64,000 bases of DNA, taken from positions 206,501-270,500 of the forward strand of contig JAUJYZ010000547.1 in assembly GCA_033675265.1 (NCBI GenBank). The letters are read 5' to 3'. A program made the translations under genes and the position numbers. The notes beneath the pieces are model-generated. The model worked only from the letters and a program-made list of their open reading frames with translations, made no database searches and had not been told where the DNA came from. Below are positions 43,301-55,300 of the stretch, piece after piece. Position 1 is the first letter of the stretch, and each line of letters opens with the position of its first letter. The DNA comes from Actinostola sp. cb2023. Its lineage: Eukaryota > Cnidaria > Anthozoa > Actiniaria > Actinostolidae.

Positions 43301-46300
43301 TAATAGTAGGAGGTCACTATTGGTACATACTGTATGTTAACAGTAGGAGGTCACTATTGGTACATACTGTATGTTAATAGTAGGAGGTCACTATTGGTAC
43401 ATACTGTATGTTAATAGTAGGAGGTCACTATTGGTACATACTGTATATTAATAGTAGGAGGTCACTATTGGTACATACTGTATGTTAATAGTAGGAGGTC
43501 ACTGTTGGTTCATACTGTATGTTAATAGTAGGAGGTCACTATTGGTACATACTGTATGTTAATAGTAGGAGGTCACTATTGGTACATACTGTATGTTAAT
43601 AGTAGGAGGTCACTATTGGTACATACTGTATGTTAATAGTAGGAGGTCACTATTGGTACATAGTGTATGTTAATAGTAGGAGGTCACTATTGGTACATAC
43701 TGTATGTTAACAGTAGTAGGTCACTATTGGTACATACTGTATGTTAATAGTAGGAGGTCACTATTGGTACATAGTGTATGTTAATAGTAGTAGGTCACTA
43801 TTGGTACATACTGTATGTTAATAGTAGGAGGTCACTATTGGTACATACTGTATGTTAACAGTAGGTCACTATTGGTACATATTGTATGTTAACAGTAGGT
43901 CACTGTTGGTACATACTGTATGTTAACAGTAGGAGGTCACTATTGGTACATACTGTATGTTAACAGTAGGTCACTATTGGTACATACTGTATGTTAATAG
44001 TAGGAGGTCACTATTGGTACATACTGTATATTAATAGTAGGAGGTCACTATTGGTACATACTGTATGTTAATAGTAGGAGGTCACTGTTGGTTCATACTG
44101 TATGTTAATAGTAGGAGGTCACTATTGGTACATACTGTATGTTAATAGTAGGAGGTCACTATTGGTACATACTGTATGTTAATAGTAGGAGGTCACTATT
44201 GGTACATACTGTATGTTAATAGTAGGAGGTCACTATTGGTACATAGTGTATGTTAATAGTAGGAGGTCACTATTGGTACATACTGTATGTTAACAGTAGT
44301 AGGTCACTATTGGTACATACTGTATGTTAATAGTAGGAGGTCACTATTGGTACATAGTGTATGTTAATAGTAGGAGGTCACTATTGGTACATACTGTATG
44401 TTAATAGTAGGAGGTCACTATTGGTACATACTGTATGTTAACAGTAGGTCACTGTTGGTACATACTGTATGTTAACAGTAGTAGGTCACTATTGGTACAT
44501 AGTGTATGTTAACAGTAGGAGGTCACTATTGGTACATATTGTATGTTAATAGTAGGTCACTGTTGGTACATACTGTATGTTAACAGTAGGAGGTCACTAT
44601 TGGTACATACTGTATGTTAATAGTAGGAGGTCACTATTGGTACATACTGTATGTTAACAGTAGTAGGTCACTATTGGTACATAGTGTATGTTAATAGTAG
44701 GAGGTCACTATTGGTACATACTGTATATTAATAGTAGGAGGTCACTATTGGTACATACTGTATGTTAATAGTAGGAGGTCACTGTTGGTTCATACTGTAT
44801 GTTAATAGTAGGAGGTCACTATTGGTACATACTGTATGTTAATAGTAGGAGGTCACTATTGGTACATACTGTATGTTAATAGTAGGAGGTCACTATTGGT
44901 ACATACTGTATGTTAATAGTAGGAGGTCACTATTGGTACATAGTGTATGTTAATAGTAGGAGGTCACTATTGGTACATAGTGTATGTTAATAGTAGGAGG
45001 TCACTATTGGTACATATTGTATGTTAACAGTAGGAGGTCACTATTGGTACATATTGTATGTTAATAGTAGGTCACTGTTGGTACATACTGTATGTTAACA
45101 GTAGGAGGTCACTATTGGTACATACTGTATGTTAATAGTAGGAGGTCACTATTGGTACATACTGTATGTTAATAGTAGGAGGTCACTATTGGTACATATT
45201 GTATGTTAACAGTAGGAGGTCACTATTGGTACATATTGTATGTTAATAGTAGGAGGTCACTATTGGTACATACTGTATGTTAATAGTAGGCTATTGGTAC
45301 ATATTGTATGTTAATAGTAGGTCACTGTTGGTACATACTGTATGTTAACAGTAGGAGGTCACTATTGGTACATACTGTATGTTAATAGTAGGAGGTCACT
45401 ATTGGTACATATTGTATGTTAACAGTAGGAGGTCACTATTGGTACATATTGTATGTTAATAGTAGGTCACTGTTGGTACATACTGTATGTTAACAGTAGG
45501 AGGTCACTATTGGTACATACTGTATGTTAATAGTAGGAGGTCACTATTGGTACATACTGTATGTTAACAGTAGAGGAGGTCACTATTGGTACATACTGTA
45601 TGTTAATAGTAGGAGGTCACTATTGGTACATACTGTATGTTAATAGTAGGAGGTCACTATTGGTACATATTGTATGTTAACAGTAGGAGGTCACTATTGG
45701 TACATATTGTATGTTAATAGTAGGTCGCTGTTGGTACATACTGTATGTTAACAGTAGGAGGTCACTATTGGTACATACTGTATGTTAATAGTAGGAGGTC
45801 ACTATTGGTACATACTGTATGTTAATAGTAGGAGGTCACTATTGGTACATACTGTATGTTAATAGTAGGAGGTCACTATTGGTACATACTGTATGTTAAT
45901 AGTAGGAGATCATTTTGTGGTCAGCAATAATACACTTTGATTGTTTCACACACCTGTTTCAAGATTATTTCCTGTTGATGAACCATCTATTCCAGGTATA
46001 GCAGTGGCTGCTGATGGAACCACACCCAATCTTCCTCTACTTCCTGTCATTCCATCATGTGAGCCACCATATCCAAGTGGACTCTGTTCAGCTGACTGGA
46101 GTCCTGGATACCTGGCATTTGCTGCCTGCATTACAGCTGCAGCAGCAGCAGCAGCAGCTCCAGTGTGCGTTGATATTGATGTACTTGATGAATACATTCC
46201 TGATGACGGCGGAGTGTTAGGAAATGTAGGGGTTCCAGGGCCTGGAAGTGTTGTCCCTGACATGCCAGAACTAGATGGAAAACCTGTATAGAAATTATTT

Positions 46301-49300
46301 GAGCTTCATTTCAGTGTGCTATGAAAGGTTTTCTACAAAACTGTTTTTAAAATGTGCGCAACATCTATGACACACATCTACAATAGTAAGATGAACGCCT
46401 CAAACAGTTGCACAGTGTTAATGTCGCAAATCCCTAAGAAGTGCTATGCTACACAAGACAAGCACTGCTGGAAGACTTGCATTATGTCTACTAATAACAG
46501 TTTAACAACACCAAAATCTAGGAGTACAATGTTTGTAGTTAATTATAATAATATTAATAATTGAATAGTTTTCAATTAATATGACATATTGTAAACAAAG
46601 CTGTCAATCAACACAGTCATTATTTTGTACCAAATAAAGTAGGTATGTCAACTTTATTTAGTCACGCTGGCCCCTTCAACTGGAAGCTGGTTTCCAAGAG
46701 GGGCGTGAATACAATAATAATTAATTTTACAAAATTGTCTAACACTTATATGGCAACACTTGCACCATACAATGGCAGGCAAGCAATATAATGTAGAAAG
46801 TCTACAACCAGTCCTGTGTTGCTTTACCTTCAGGTAGATTTCTTAAAGGAGATCCCATTGTAATATTTGGAGAGGATGAATAGTACCCTCGTTGATTAAC
46901 AGACATTGTAGGGCCATCTGATGGTGGAACAATCGCTCCTGGACTGGGATATGACTGTTGCTGTGGTCTGTGTTGTGACTGTTGTTGGACATGTTCATGT
47001 TGAAACTCCTACAAATACACATTCACACATTATATGTTAGGTCTTTTTACTAGCAATCAGCTCTAGTTCCCGACACAAATCAGTAGCGTTCTGTGTAAGA
47101 ACGATAGCATGAACGGCATAGGAATGTAAAAGGTGTTAATTTTCCATTCTTTCATTGGTTCATTCATACTCATAAATTCAATAGAAACCCAACCAAGGAA
47201 TACATTTCCATTAGATAACTTTTGAGGTTTTAATTCACTTTTAATCAAACTAACTTTGGTTTGATTTTAAAGAAAATCGTGTGTTAGGAAAGTTCTCAAA
47301 TTTGTGATCAAATATCCATTGTCTTCCCTCTTTTCTATTGGCTGCATAGTGTTCTCCTTCAGTTTTCGCAGTAAAAATGGGCAACTGCATAGAGTTCCCT
47401 CTATTTTCACCTTGAAACTGTGATAGTTGGTATCTGAGACAGCATGTTACACATATTCAAGCAAAATCGTGTGAGGCAAGCTCAATGCCGCAGTCAATTG
47501 TCTTTTGCTATCGTTCTTACGTGGAACGCTACTTAATTCCTACCATTGATGGATCTGCAGTCATATTACTTGGGTATCTTGAAGACCCCATTTGCGATGT
47601 GTACATGTCCATTGATGGCTTGGGTAGGATAGGCTGTTGTGATGGCATCATTCTTGACATGGTTGAAGGGCTCTGTGACATTGGTTGTCTAGATGGTATG
47701 TATGGCGGCATTGTAGAGGGATACTGACCATGGGACTAGAAACATTATAAAGCAGTCTTACATCTCGTAACTAATAATATTGCTACTTCATAACACCATT
47801 TATTGTACATCAGCAGTTCTTACAGTATCTCATTATAACAGACAATGTTGTGGTAGTCAAATTAATGAGGGTTTATCATGTAATTTCAAAACTTATTGGA
47901 CGTAAAAATGATTATCATAGCTGGAAAGAGCTCGTTGAAATGAGTAAAAATGTGAAGTTTGGAAAAGATCGCTTCACAAATTGCGAAGATATGAATTTTC
48001 AAAAATCGAAATTTAATATGAAAACCTTTGGAAATTTATGCTGGTAGACTCTTGCCTACCAACAAAGGTTTTCATACAAAATTTCGATTTTTGAAAATTC
48101 ATATCTTTGCAATTTGTGAAGCGATCTTTTCCAAACTTCACATTTTTACTCATTTCAACGAGCTCTTTCCTATGTCTCCTATAAGTTTTGAAATTATGTG
48201 ATAAACCCTTATTGAATTTCTTAACAAGCATAATGTGAAGACACTCAACATTTTTTTATATACCTATACTGTAAACAGCAGTTCATAAGCTGTTTCTTTT
48301 TACCTAAAATCAATTTTTAGAAATCAGAGGGTGCACTGCATGTCTGGGAAACATCATCCATATGTCTAGGTCATGATGTTCATGTTTAAAGTATTCAATG
48401 TCAGAGACTTTATGTTGGATGAAAGACTAGAATTATGAGTTATTCAAAAAAATGTTGTTGTTTTTTTTGGCACAAATTAGAGGCAGAATCAGCTTCTCTG
48501 TAGATGTTTACAGTATACACCTGATTGAAAAATCATTGACACGTTCAAAAACATAGACCATAGAAGGTAAGCCCGAAATGGCAAATGGGAAACTAGTTAA
48601 TTAGATGTATTATTTTCTCGCTTAAAAATTTATTTATGGGACATGATAAAATGGAGAATGAACAAAGATACTGTTTCAATCAAACTACAGCACATGATGT
48701 AATTTATTCATTTCCCATGCGTCATTTCGGGCTTACCTTAACTTCTTTGTTCTATGTTTTTTTAACATGTCAATGATTTTTCAGTCAGATGTATATCCAT
48801 GTATACTTTGGTGACATTACTCTTTGACATGAGAAGGTGTACATTTAAATAGCACTGTGTTTTGTTCAACAGTGCTACTCACATGTTGTTAATATAGTTG
48901 ACTCTTTTTCTATGATTATAGATTACATTTATATGTCACCGTTGTAATTATGAAATTTTAGAGCAAATAAAAGCATTCATTCATATTGAAAGATGAACAA
49001 TAATAATAATTTAACGTTCTTAAACTACTTTGATGCCGATCTAGTTAGTGTATTAGACAATATGATTTGGTACCTGCCTTTTACCTGTATTTTGTTATTG
49101 TTTTCTATTGTCTACAGTGTTCCACCAGTGTCTGGTTTTCATTGTTTAAAGTTGGATTATAATAAGATGGAAATTTATGGCAAATAATATATGCACAATA
49201 CTAGGAAAGGAGGCCATGTAGCACTATCAGTAGAGCTTCGTTAGTAGAAGCAGACATGTTCAATGACTTTGTTGTTCAGTGTTGTTTGTAAATTATTTTA

Positions 49301-52300
49301 TACACATGACACCAATGTGTTTTGTATGTGTATTGCTAATATATAATCTATAATAAAAACCAACTTATATAGTACACTGTTTGTTGGTTATTTATGGACT
49401 GAGAACATTTTATTATTAGTAACTTGCCATGTGCAATAAACAGTGGCACTTGTAGGCATAAAATATAATATATATATATATATCACAGCTAGAGTGGCCC
49501 TTCACACACACACACATACTTCTTATTCCATTCTATATTCTGTACACACAACACTCATTCTACTAGTTCATGTTTACTGAGGGAGGAAAACCAGAGTACC
49601 CAGAGAAAAATTCTCAAAGCAAGGGAATGAATTGACAAACTCACCTAGGTAGAAAACCTGTATAGAAATATACATAGAGGTTATTAGTCGGCTAAGCATC
49701 TAATACGGCTGTGTATTTTTACGAGTCATTTGATATTTTGGCGAGCCTTTAGGCGAGCCAAAATACATGACGAGTAAAAATTCACAGCCGTATTAGATGC
49801 TTAGCCGACTAATAAGTTGTTTATTATATATTTTGTCAAAGAAACTAGCTATTCTGGTGAAAGAAAAACAACAAATTACAGTGAAAACTTGGAAATCTCT
49901 GTACGAGTGCGCGCTAGCCAATGTAGAATTCTCGCACGCTGATTGGTTAATTTTCATCACACGATTCTGCTTGAATGATTGGAAAGCCAGTTTGAAGTAA
50001 CTACCCAAAATACGGTCCCATATTTCGCGCGTTCTTGTGCATATTTCGTGCGTTCTTGTGCATATTTCGTGCGTTCTTGTGCATATTTCATGCGTTCTTT
50101 GACAAAAAATATAATAAAAACCATTATTTGAGCTTCTTTTCACTGTGATATGAAATATTTTCTACAAAACTGTATTAAAAATGTGCGCAACATCTATGAC
50201 ACACATCTACAATAGTAAGATGAACGCCTCAAACAATTGCACAGTGTTAATGTCGCAAATCCCTAAGAAGTGCTGTGCTACACAAGACAAGCACTGCTGG
50301 AAGACTTGCATTGTGTCTACTAATAACAGTTTAACAACACCAAAATCTAGGAGTACAATGTGCTACTAAATCAGTCATTATCTGGGGTGCTCAAGTATCC
50401 CTATGTACATATGCCATTGCAACAAGCATTGAGACATACAGTAAGGCTATAGTAAGGCTATACTGTAGTAAGGCTATATAGTAAGGCTATGGTAAGGCAG
50501 GTTATAGTAAGGATATACTGTAGTAAGCCTATAGTAAGGCAGGCTATAGTAAAGCTATACTGTAGTAAGGCTATATAGTAAGGCTATGGTAAGGCAGGTT
50601 ATAGTAAGGCTATACTGTAGTAAGGCTATAGTAAGGCTATACATGTAGTAAGGCAGGCTATAGTAAGGCAGGCTATAGTAAAGCTATACTGTAGTAAGGC
50701 TATATAGTAAGGCTATGGTAAGGCAGGTTATAGTAAGGCTATACTGTAGTAAGGCTATAGTAAGGCTATACATGTAGTAAGGCAGGCTATAGTAAGGCAG
50801 GCTATAGTAAGGCAGGCTATAGTAAAGCAGGCTATAGTAAGGCTATACTTACTTGTGAGTAGTGAGAATAAGGCTGCTGCTGTTGATATGACCCATAATC
50901 CTGTGGTGGTTTTTGTATCTGGTTTGCCATTCCTTGTTGTCTTTGCATCATATTTGCCATACCAACACCACCATAATAGGCAGGTGGGGCTGTTTTCATT
51001 TGGGACTGCATGTATTGTGGGGATTGTGTTGGTGGTGGTTGTCCCATCATCATGTATGGAGGTGGTTGATGTGAGGGAATACCAGACTGCTGTTGAATGA
51101 TTATATAATATTATTATATGTATTTTATATATATATACATAAATATTTCCTTTTTATATACAGCGATTTGCAAAAATTCTGTAAAATTTAATATATCGAT
51201 ATATCGATATATAGTAATTTGCATAATCCTAATTCTTTGTTTTTAGCTATTATTAAACCTGAATCTAAACCCAAGTAACATTTGTAGTATGTATGTGGAA
51301 AAAACAATTGAAACAAATTAACTTTAGAGGGCTTATTCAGCCATTTTATGATGAAAATTACCCACAATGCACCCGATATATTGATATATCGATCAATATT
51401 GATTTTTACAGAATTTTTGCAAATCGCTGTATCTATTTGTAAATGTAATTACTTGGGCTTCCTGTGGAAGGCCCAAGTCTAAGATTACAGACGGTTATTC
51501 TTTTTGGTCGTCGTCGTGTTTCTACGCCAAATCTGCAAGTTCACCATAGCGCATGCGCATGCTAATCTCTGTATCATTCCAATTTTTGAGTATACAGAAG
51601 TTGTGGTCAGCAGCTTATCAACGAAATTCAAGATGGCAGACGTACGTAACGATAAATCAAATCACCAGCAGCATTCAAAAAGGATTTTGCCGTGCTCCCT
51701 TGCTCGAGCCAGTCGAGTCGTTCATTAATACTGCTTAGTAAATATGCAAATATCCTAGAGAATACTTTTTGGCCTTGCAATTCTGTCTGAAAGTGTATTT
51801 CTAACAGATGTCTGTGGCTTAGTAAGAACTCGATCGTAATTTTATTGAGGTTGTGAAATCGTTTCTTGCAAGGTAATCGAAATGTGCTTCGCCATGCAGC
51901 TGTCAGCTAGGAGTGTGAGTGTTGAAGCTAATTACGTATGCATGCTCTACTGAGTCACACAACGAGTGACTTAAATTCTGCAAGTAATACATGTAGGCTA
52001 AAACTACTTCTGTATGATGATACAAGCTATTAGGTTTCACATTTAAAATCTATCAAAACAGCTTTATTAAGAAGCCCAAGTTCACGCTAGTAGAGCGTCT
52101 AGTTATGTCTTAATTAAGTGTCCCCGATTAGTGTACCACTTGTGGTAGGCTAGAAGTCTGACACGTTAATAAAGTTTATGTGTATGTATTATTATTCAAT
52201 TTTCATACATTGTACAAATTCCGATCTTCTGGTTGGTTGATTTGTACTATGTGACGCGTGGTTATGAAGTGACAACCGTGGTGACGTCATTATTGTGGTG

Positions 52301-55300
52301 TAAAAGCTGTGGTGTAAATTCTTTACACCACGGCTTTTACACCATGGTGTTAGTATTAGTTATTAATATTAGCTTGCCTCCGCAATGTATTCAAATTGAA
52401 TAATAAAAATGTTAACGCCCTCGTTGCTCGTGAGTTATCAGGATTTTACCATCACTCGTTCACTAACAATGAACTCAAAATTTTCTTCTACTGCACAAGG
52501 CGTAATTTCTCGTTCATTGTTAGTAAACTCATGCAGGTAAATCCCGATAACCCACTCGCTCGAGTGTGTTAACCTCTATATAATAAACACTGTCTTGTTG
52601 ATTTATTACATAAATATATCTATTGTTTTGCTGCTGATTTGTACATGTAACAATAACAAATACAAACAAGGGAGATACATTATCCTTCACATTATTTTCT
52701 CTGGGATTTTCATTGGTCGAGAGAGAACTACATCACTGCAGATAACTTCCTACAAAAAATTCTTCCTTCTCCTTGACAATTTTTCCAGAGTTGTTGCTGA
52801 TTTGTCAGTGGCGAGCAGATGAATTATTTGCCGATGCAGAAGGCAGAGACAAATAATTAATCTGCAAGTCACTAACAAAATCAGAAAATTTTGCTCAACC
52901 ACGTCCAATAATAATTATTGCATGCTCTGGAACCCAGGTGTATATTTTGTCGCTTGTTACTCGCTCCCAGAGAAATACCCCTGGGAACGAAGTATGTTGC
53001 AAATCGATATTCTGGTTTGAATAGGACAGCCGCCATTTTGAAACAAGTTCCAACAGACTTCGTTCCCAGGGGTATTTCTCTGGGAGCGAGTAATGAGCGA
53101 CAGAATATACCCCTGGGTTCCAGAGGATGTAATTATTGCTAATTATTTGGTAAACAACAACAACAAACATTCATTTAAATTAAACAATCAATATTATTGT
53201 TGTAATGCAGGGGCTTTATATTGATAATATTATTATTAACAGTACTTTTGTGCTGATTAGGTCACCCTGGGCAAATATTATTAATATTATTACAAATAGA
53301 CACACCCAATCAAGGCTGGGGAAGATTACAATACTAGTATTTGAAGGAAAACAAAATAAGAATAATCACAAACATATTACAATACTGGCTGCAATATATA
53401 TAAGCTAATAGACAACTATTCCATGAATTTCACAATAAAAATATAGCAAGAAAAACAAATTGCTATGACCTATTATGAAAAAGTCTAGTCAAAACATCCA
53501 TAAATTCAGCTGGCAATACCATTACTTTTGGTTTAATAAGCTACTTTGTTAATAATTTTGTAATTAAGCTAAGGTACAAAATATTTTTTGTTATTGTTAT
53601 CGACAAACATCAACGTTTGAAGGAAAGCATTTTACTTTAGTATGAGAAAAGGTGGAGGGGGACTGGACAATAATCTACTGCATTGCCTCGAGTCTTGCTA
53701 CTAAGACTTATATTATTCACAAATTTACATTTGCAATATGATTAAATGTGAATAATGTGTTTATAATGTCCAACAACATAAAGACTGAAGTTAACCTATT
53801 CTATCCAAATGGATTTGCTTTAACTTGATCTCTTTTGAACTTTACACAGAAGCGACTGAACTTTGTTCAATTCCTTGAAACATATTGTACATGAACAATG
53901 GAATCTTGTACAACCTTAACTCCACTGCACTCCACTTCTGACTCTAGACATACATGTAATCCAATTATTGATTTACTTGACGTGTATGTATTGTTTGTAA
54001 GGAATAAGTAGTGCTATTACACGAGTACAACATATTTATGTACTTACACCAGACAATTATATTCCATAATTCTATAACACTGCTACATCTACCTTATCTG
54101 TTGCAATTCAATTTTAAAAGGTCAACAATAAAAATTGAAACAAACGGCGGGAAGCCTATAAAGTGGTGTTCCGTGTCTGTTGGACTATTATTGATAGTCT
54201 GAAGCAATTCGACCAATAGAACGCTTATAACCCGGAATATCCCAGGTGCTCAACAAAGTTTCAAAGGGTTCTAGACATCTAAACCACTAAATTGGGCTTA
54301 CAAATAATCTCTTACTATTACGTTTGTGATAGGGTTTTCGTTTGTCTAACGTACCGTGCACAAACTCTTCCCTATTCAAGAAAACAGCTCTGAAATTTGA
54401 TCGCTCCTTGACGTTTCAAAGCCGCCATTTTCACCATTCACCAAATGATAAATATTTCAAGCGTGTGTCTGCGGATTGCCTCGAGTATTTTCCTTTTCTG
54501 CTGCTAATCTTCACCGGTTGGTTGAAAAAGACACACTATCGAAATATTAACTATTGTTTACAAATCCAGTTAGCTTACCTGCATTGGACTACGACTCAGA
54601 GACTGAGCAGGCGAAACGTTCGATGATACACTCGTTGGATAGCGAGGTTGCTGCCATTGAAAGTGTTCACCCGAACTAAGAGTTCTCTCTTCAGATTGAC
54701 AATTATCGACTCTAGAAACAGGTTGACTGTTGTGTGACTCTTGGGTAAAATAATTAGGGGGAAAGGGGCTCTGAGTCTGTCGATTTAAGCCTCGTATTTC
54801 TGAATCATTTGAAGCAGATAAGTAAGATCTTTGTTGAGGAGAGCCATATTGTTCCTTAGTGTTCGGCGCAACACGCATGATGGGATTGGAGATGTCACGA
54901 CTAACATTACTTATACTAGGACGAGATCCGGACTGAAATCCTTGCAATAACAGTTCTTGTCTTGAATTAAATACGTTATATTGTGATGATGAAGGCATAG
55001 TGGAGCTTGTAGCCTCTCCTCCAGGTATCATATTCATGCTACCAGACGTTGGATTCGGTTGATTAATATTGCTTGGATCCAACATGTTAGATAGTTGATT
55101 ATTATGTATGGCTGGAGATATATCCATGCCTGTTGGTCCCGTCTTATTCGGTATCCCTGAACTACTGACCATTGGCAACGGAAACCCGTTTGTATTCGCG
55201 GATAGTTGTTGGCTAGGACCGCTAGTATTCGCCGCCGCCATTTTGTTGGGCCAAGAATTCGTTTTATTATTGTTATTTAAGGATATCGTCTGGAGTTTCG

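Noticed and set aside
38062..45908. CRISPR-like repeat array
   Set aside because: Units are directly abutting with no unique spacers and the host is eukaryotic; it is a minisatellite. The same applies to the other arrays.
45941..46291. 116-codon plus-strand frame with poly-Ala
   Set aside because: Antisense shadow of ARID1 exon 5, which is supported by splice phase on both sides.
47850..48231. Similar Lys-rich frames on both strands (ELVEMSKNVKFGKDRF)
   Set aside because: They come from the two complementary arms of one foldback element.
46352..50369. Small plus-strand ORF conserved in two copies (46352-46564 and 50181-50369)
   Set aside because: The copies are a recent duplication of intron sequence, and all differences seen in the frame are non-synonymous, so openness is inherited rather than selected.
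51448..52085. Helitron
   Set aside because: A hairpin followed by CTAA resembles a Helitron 3' end, but there is no Rep/helicase coding, no TC 5' end I can fix, and a similar hairpin motif at the other end.
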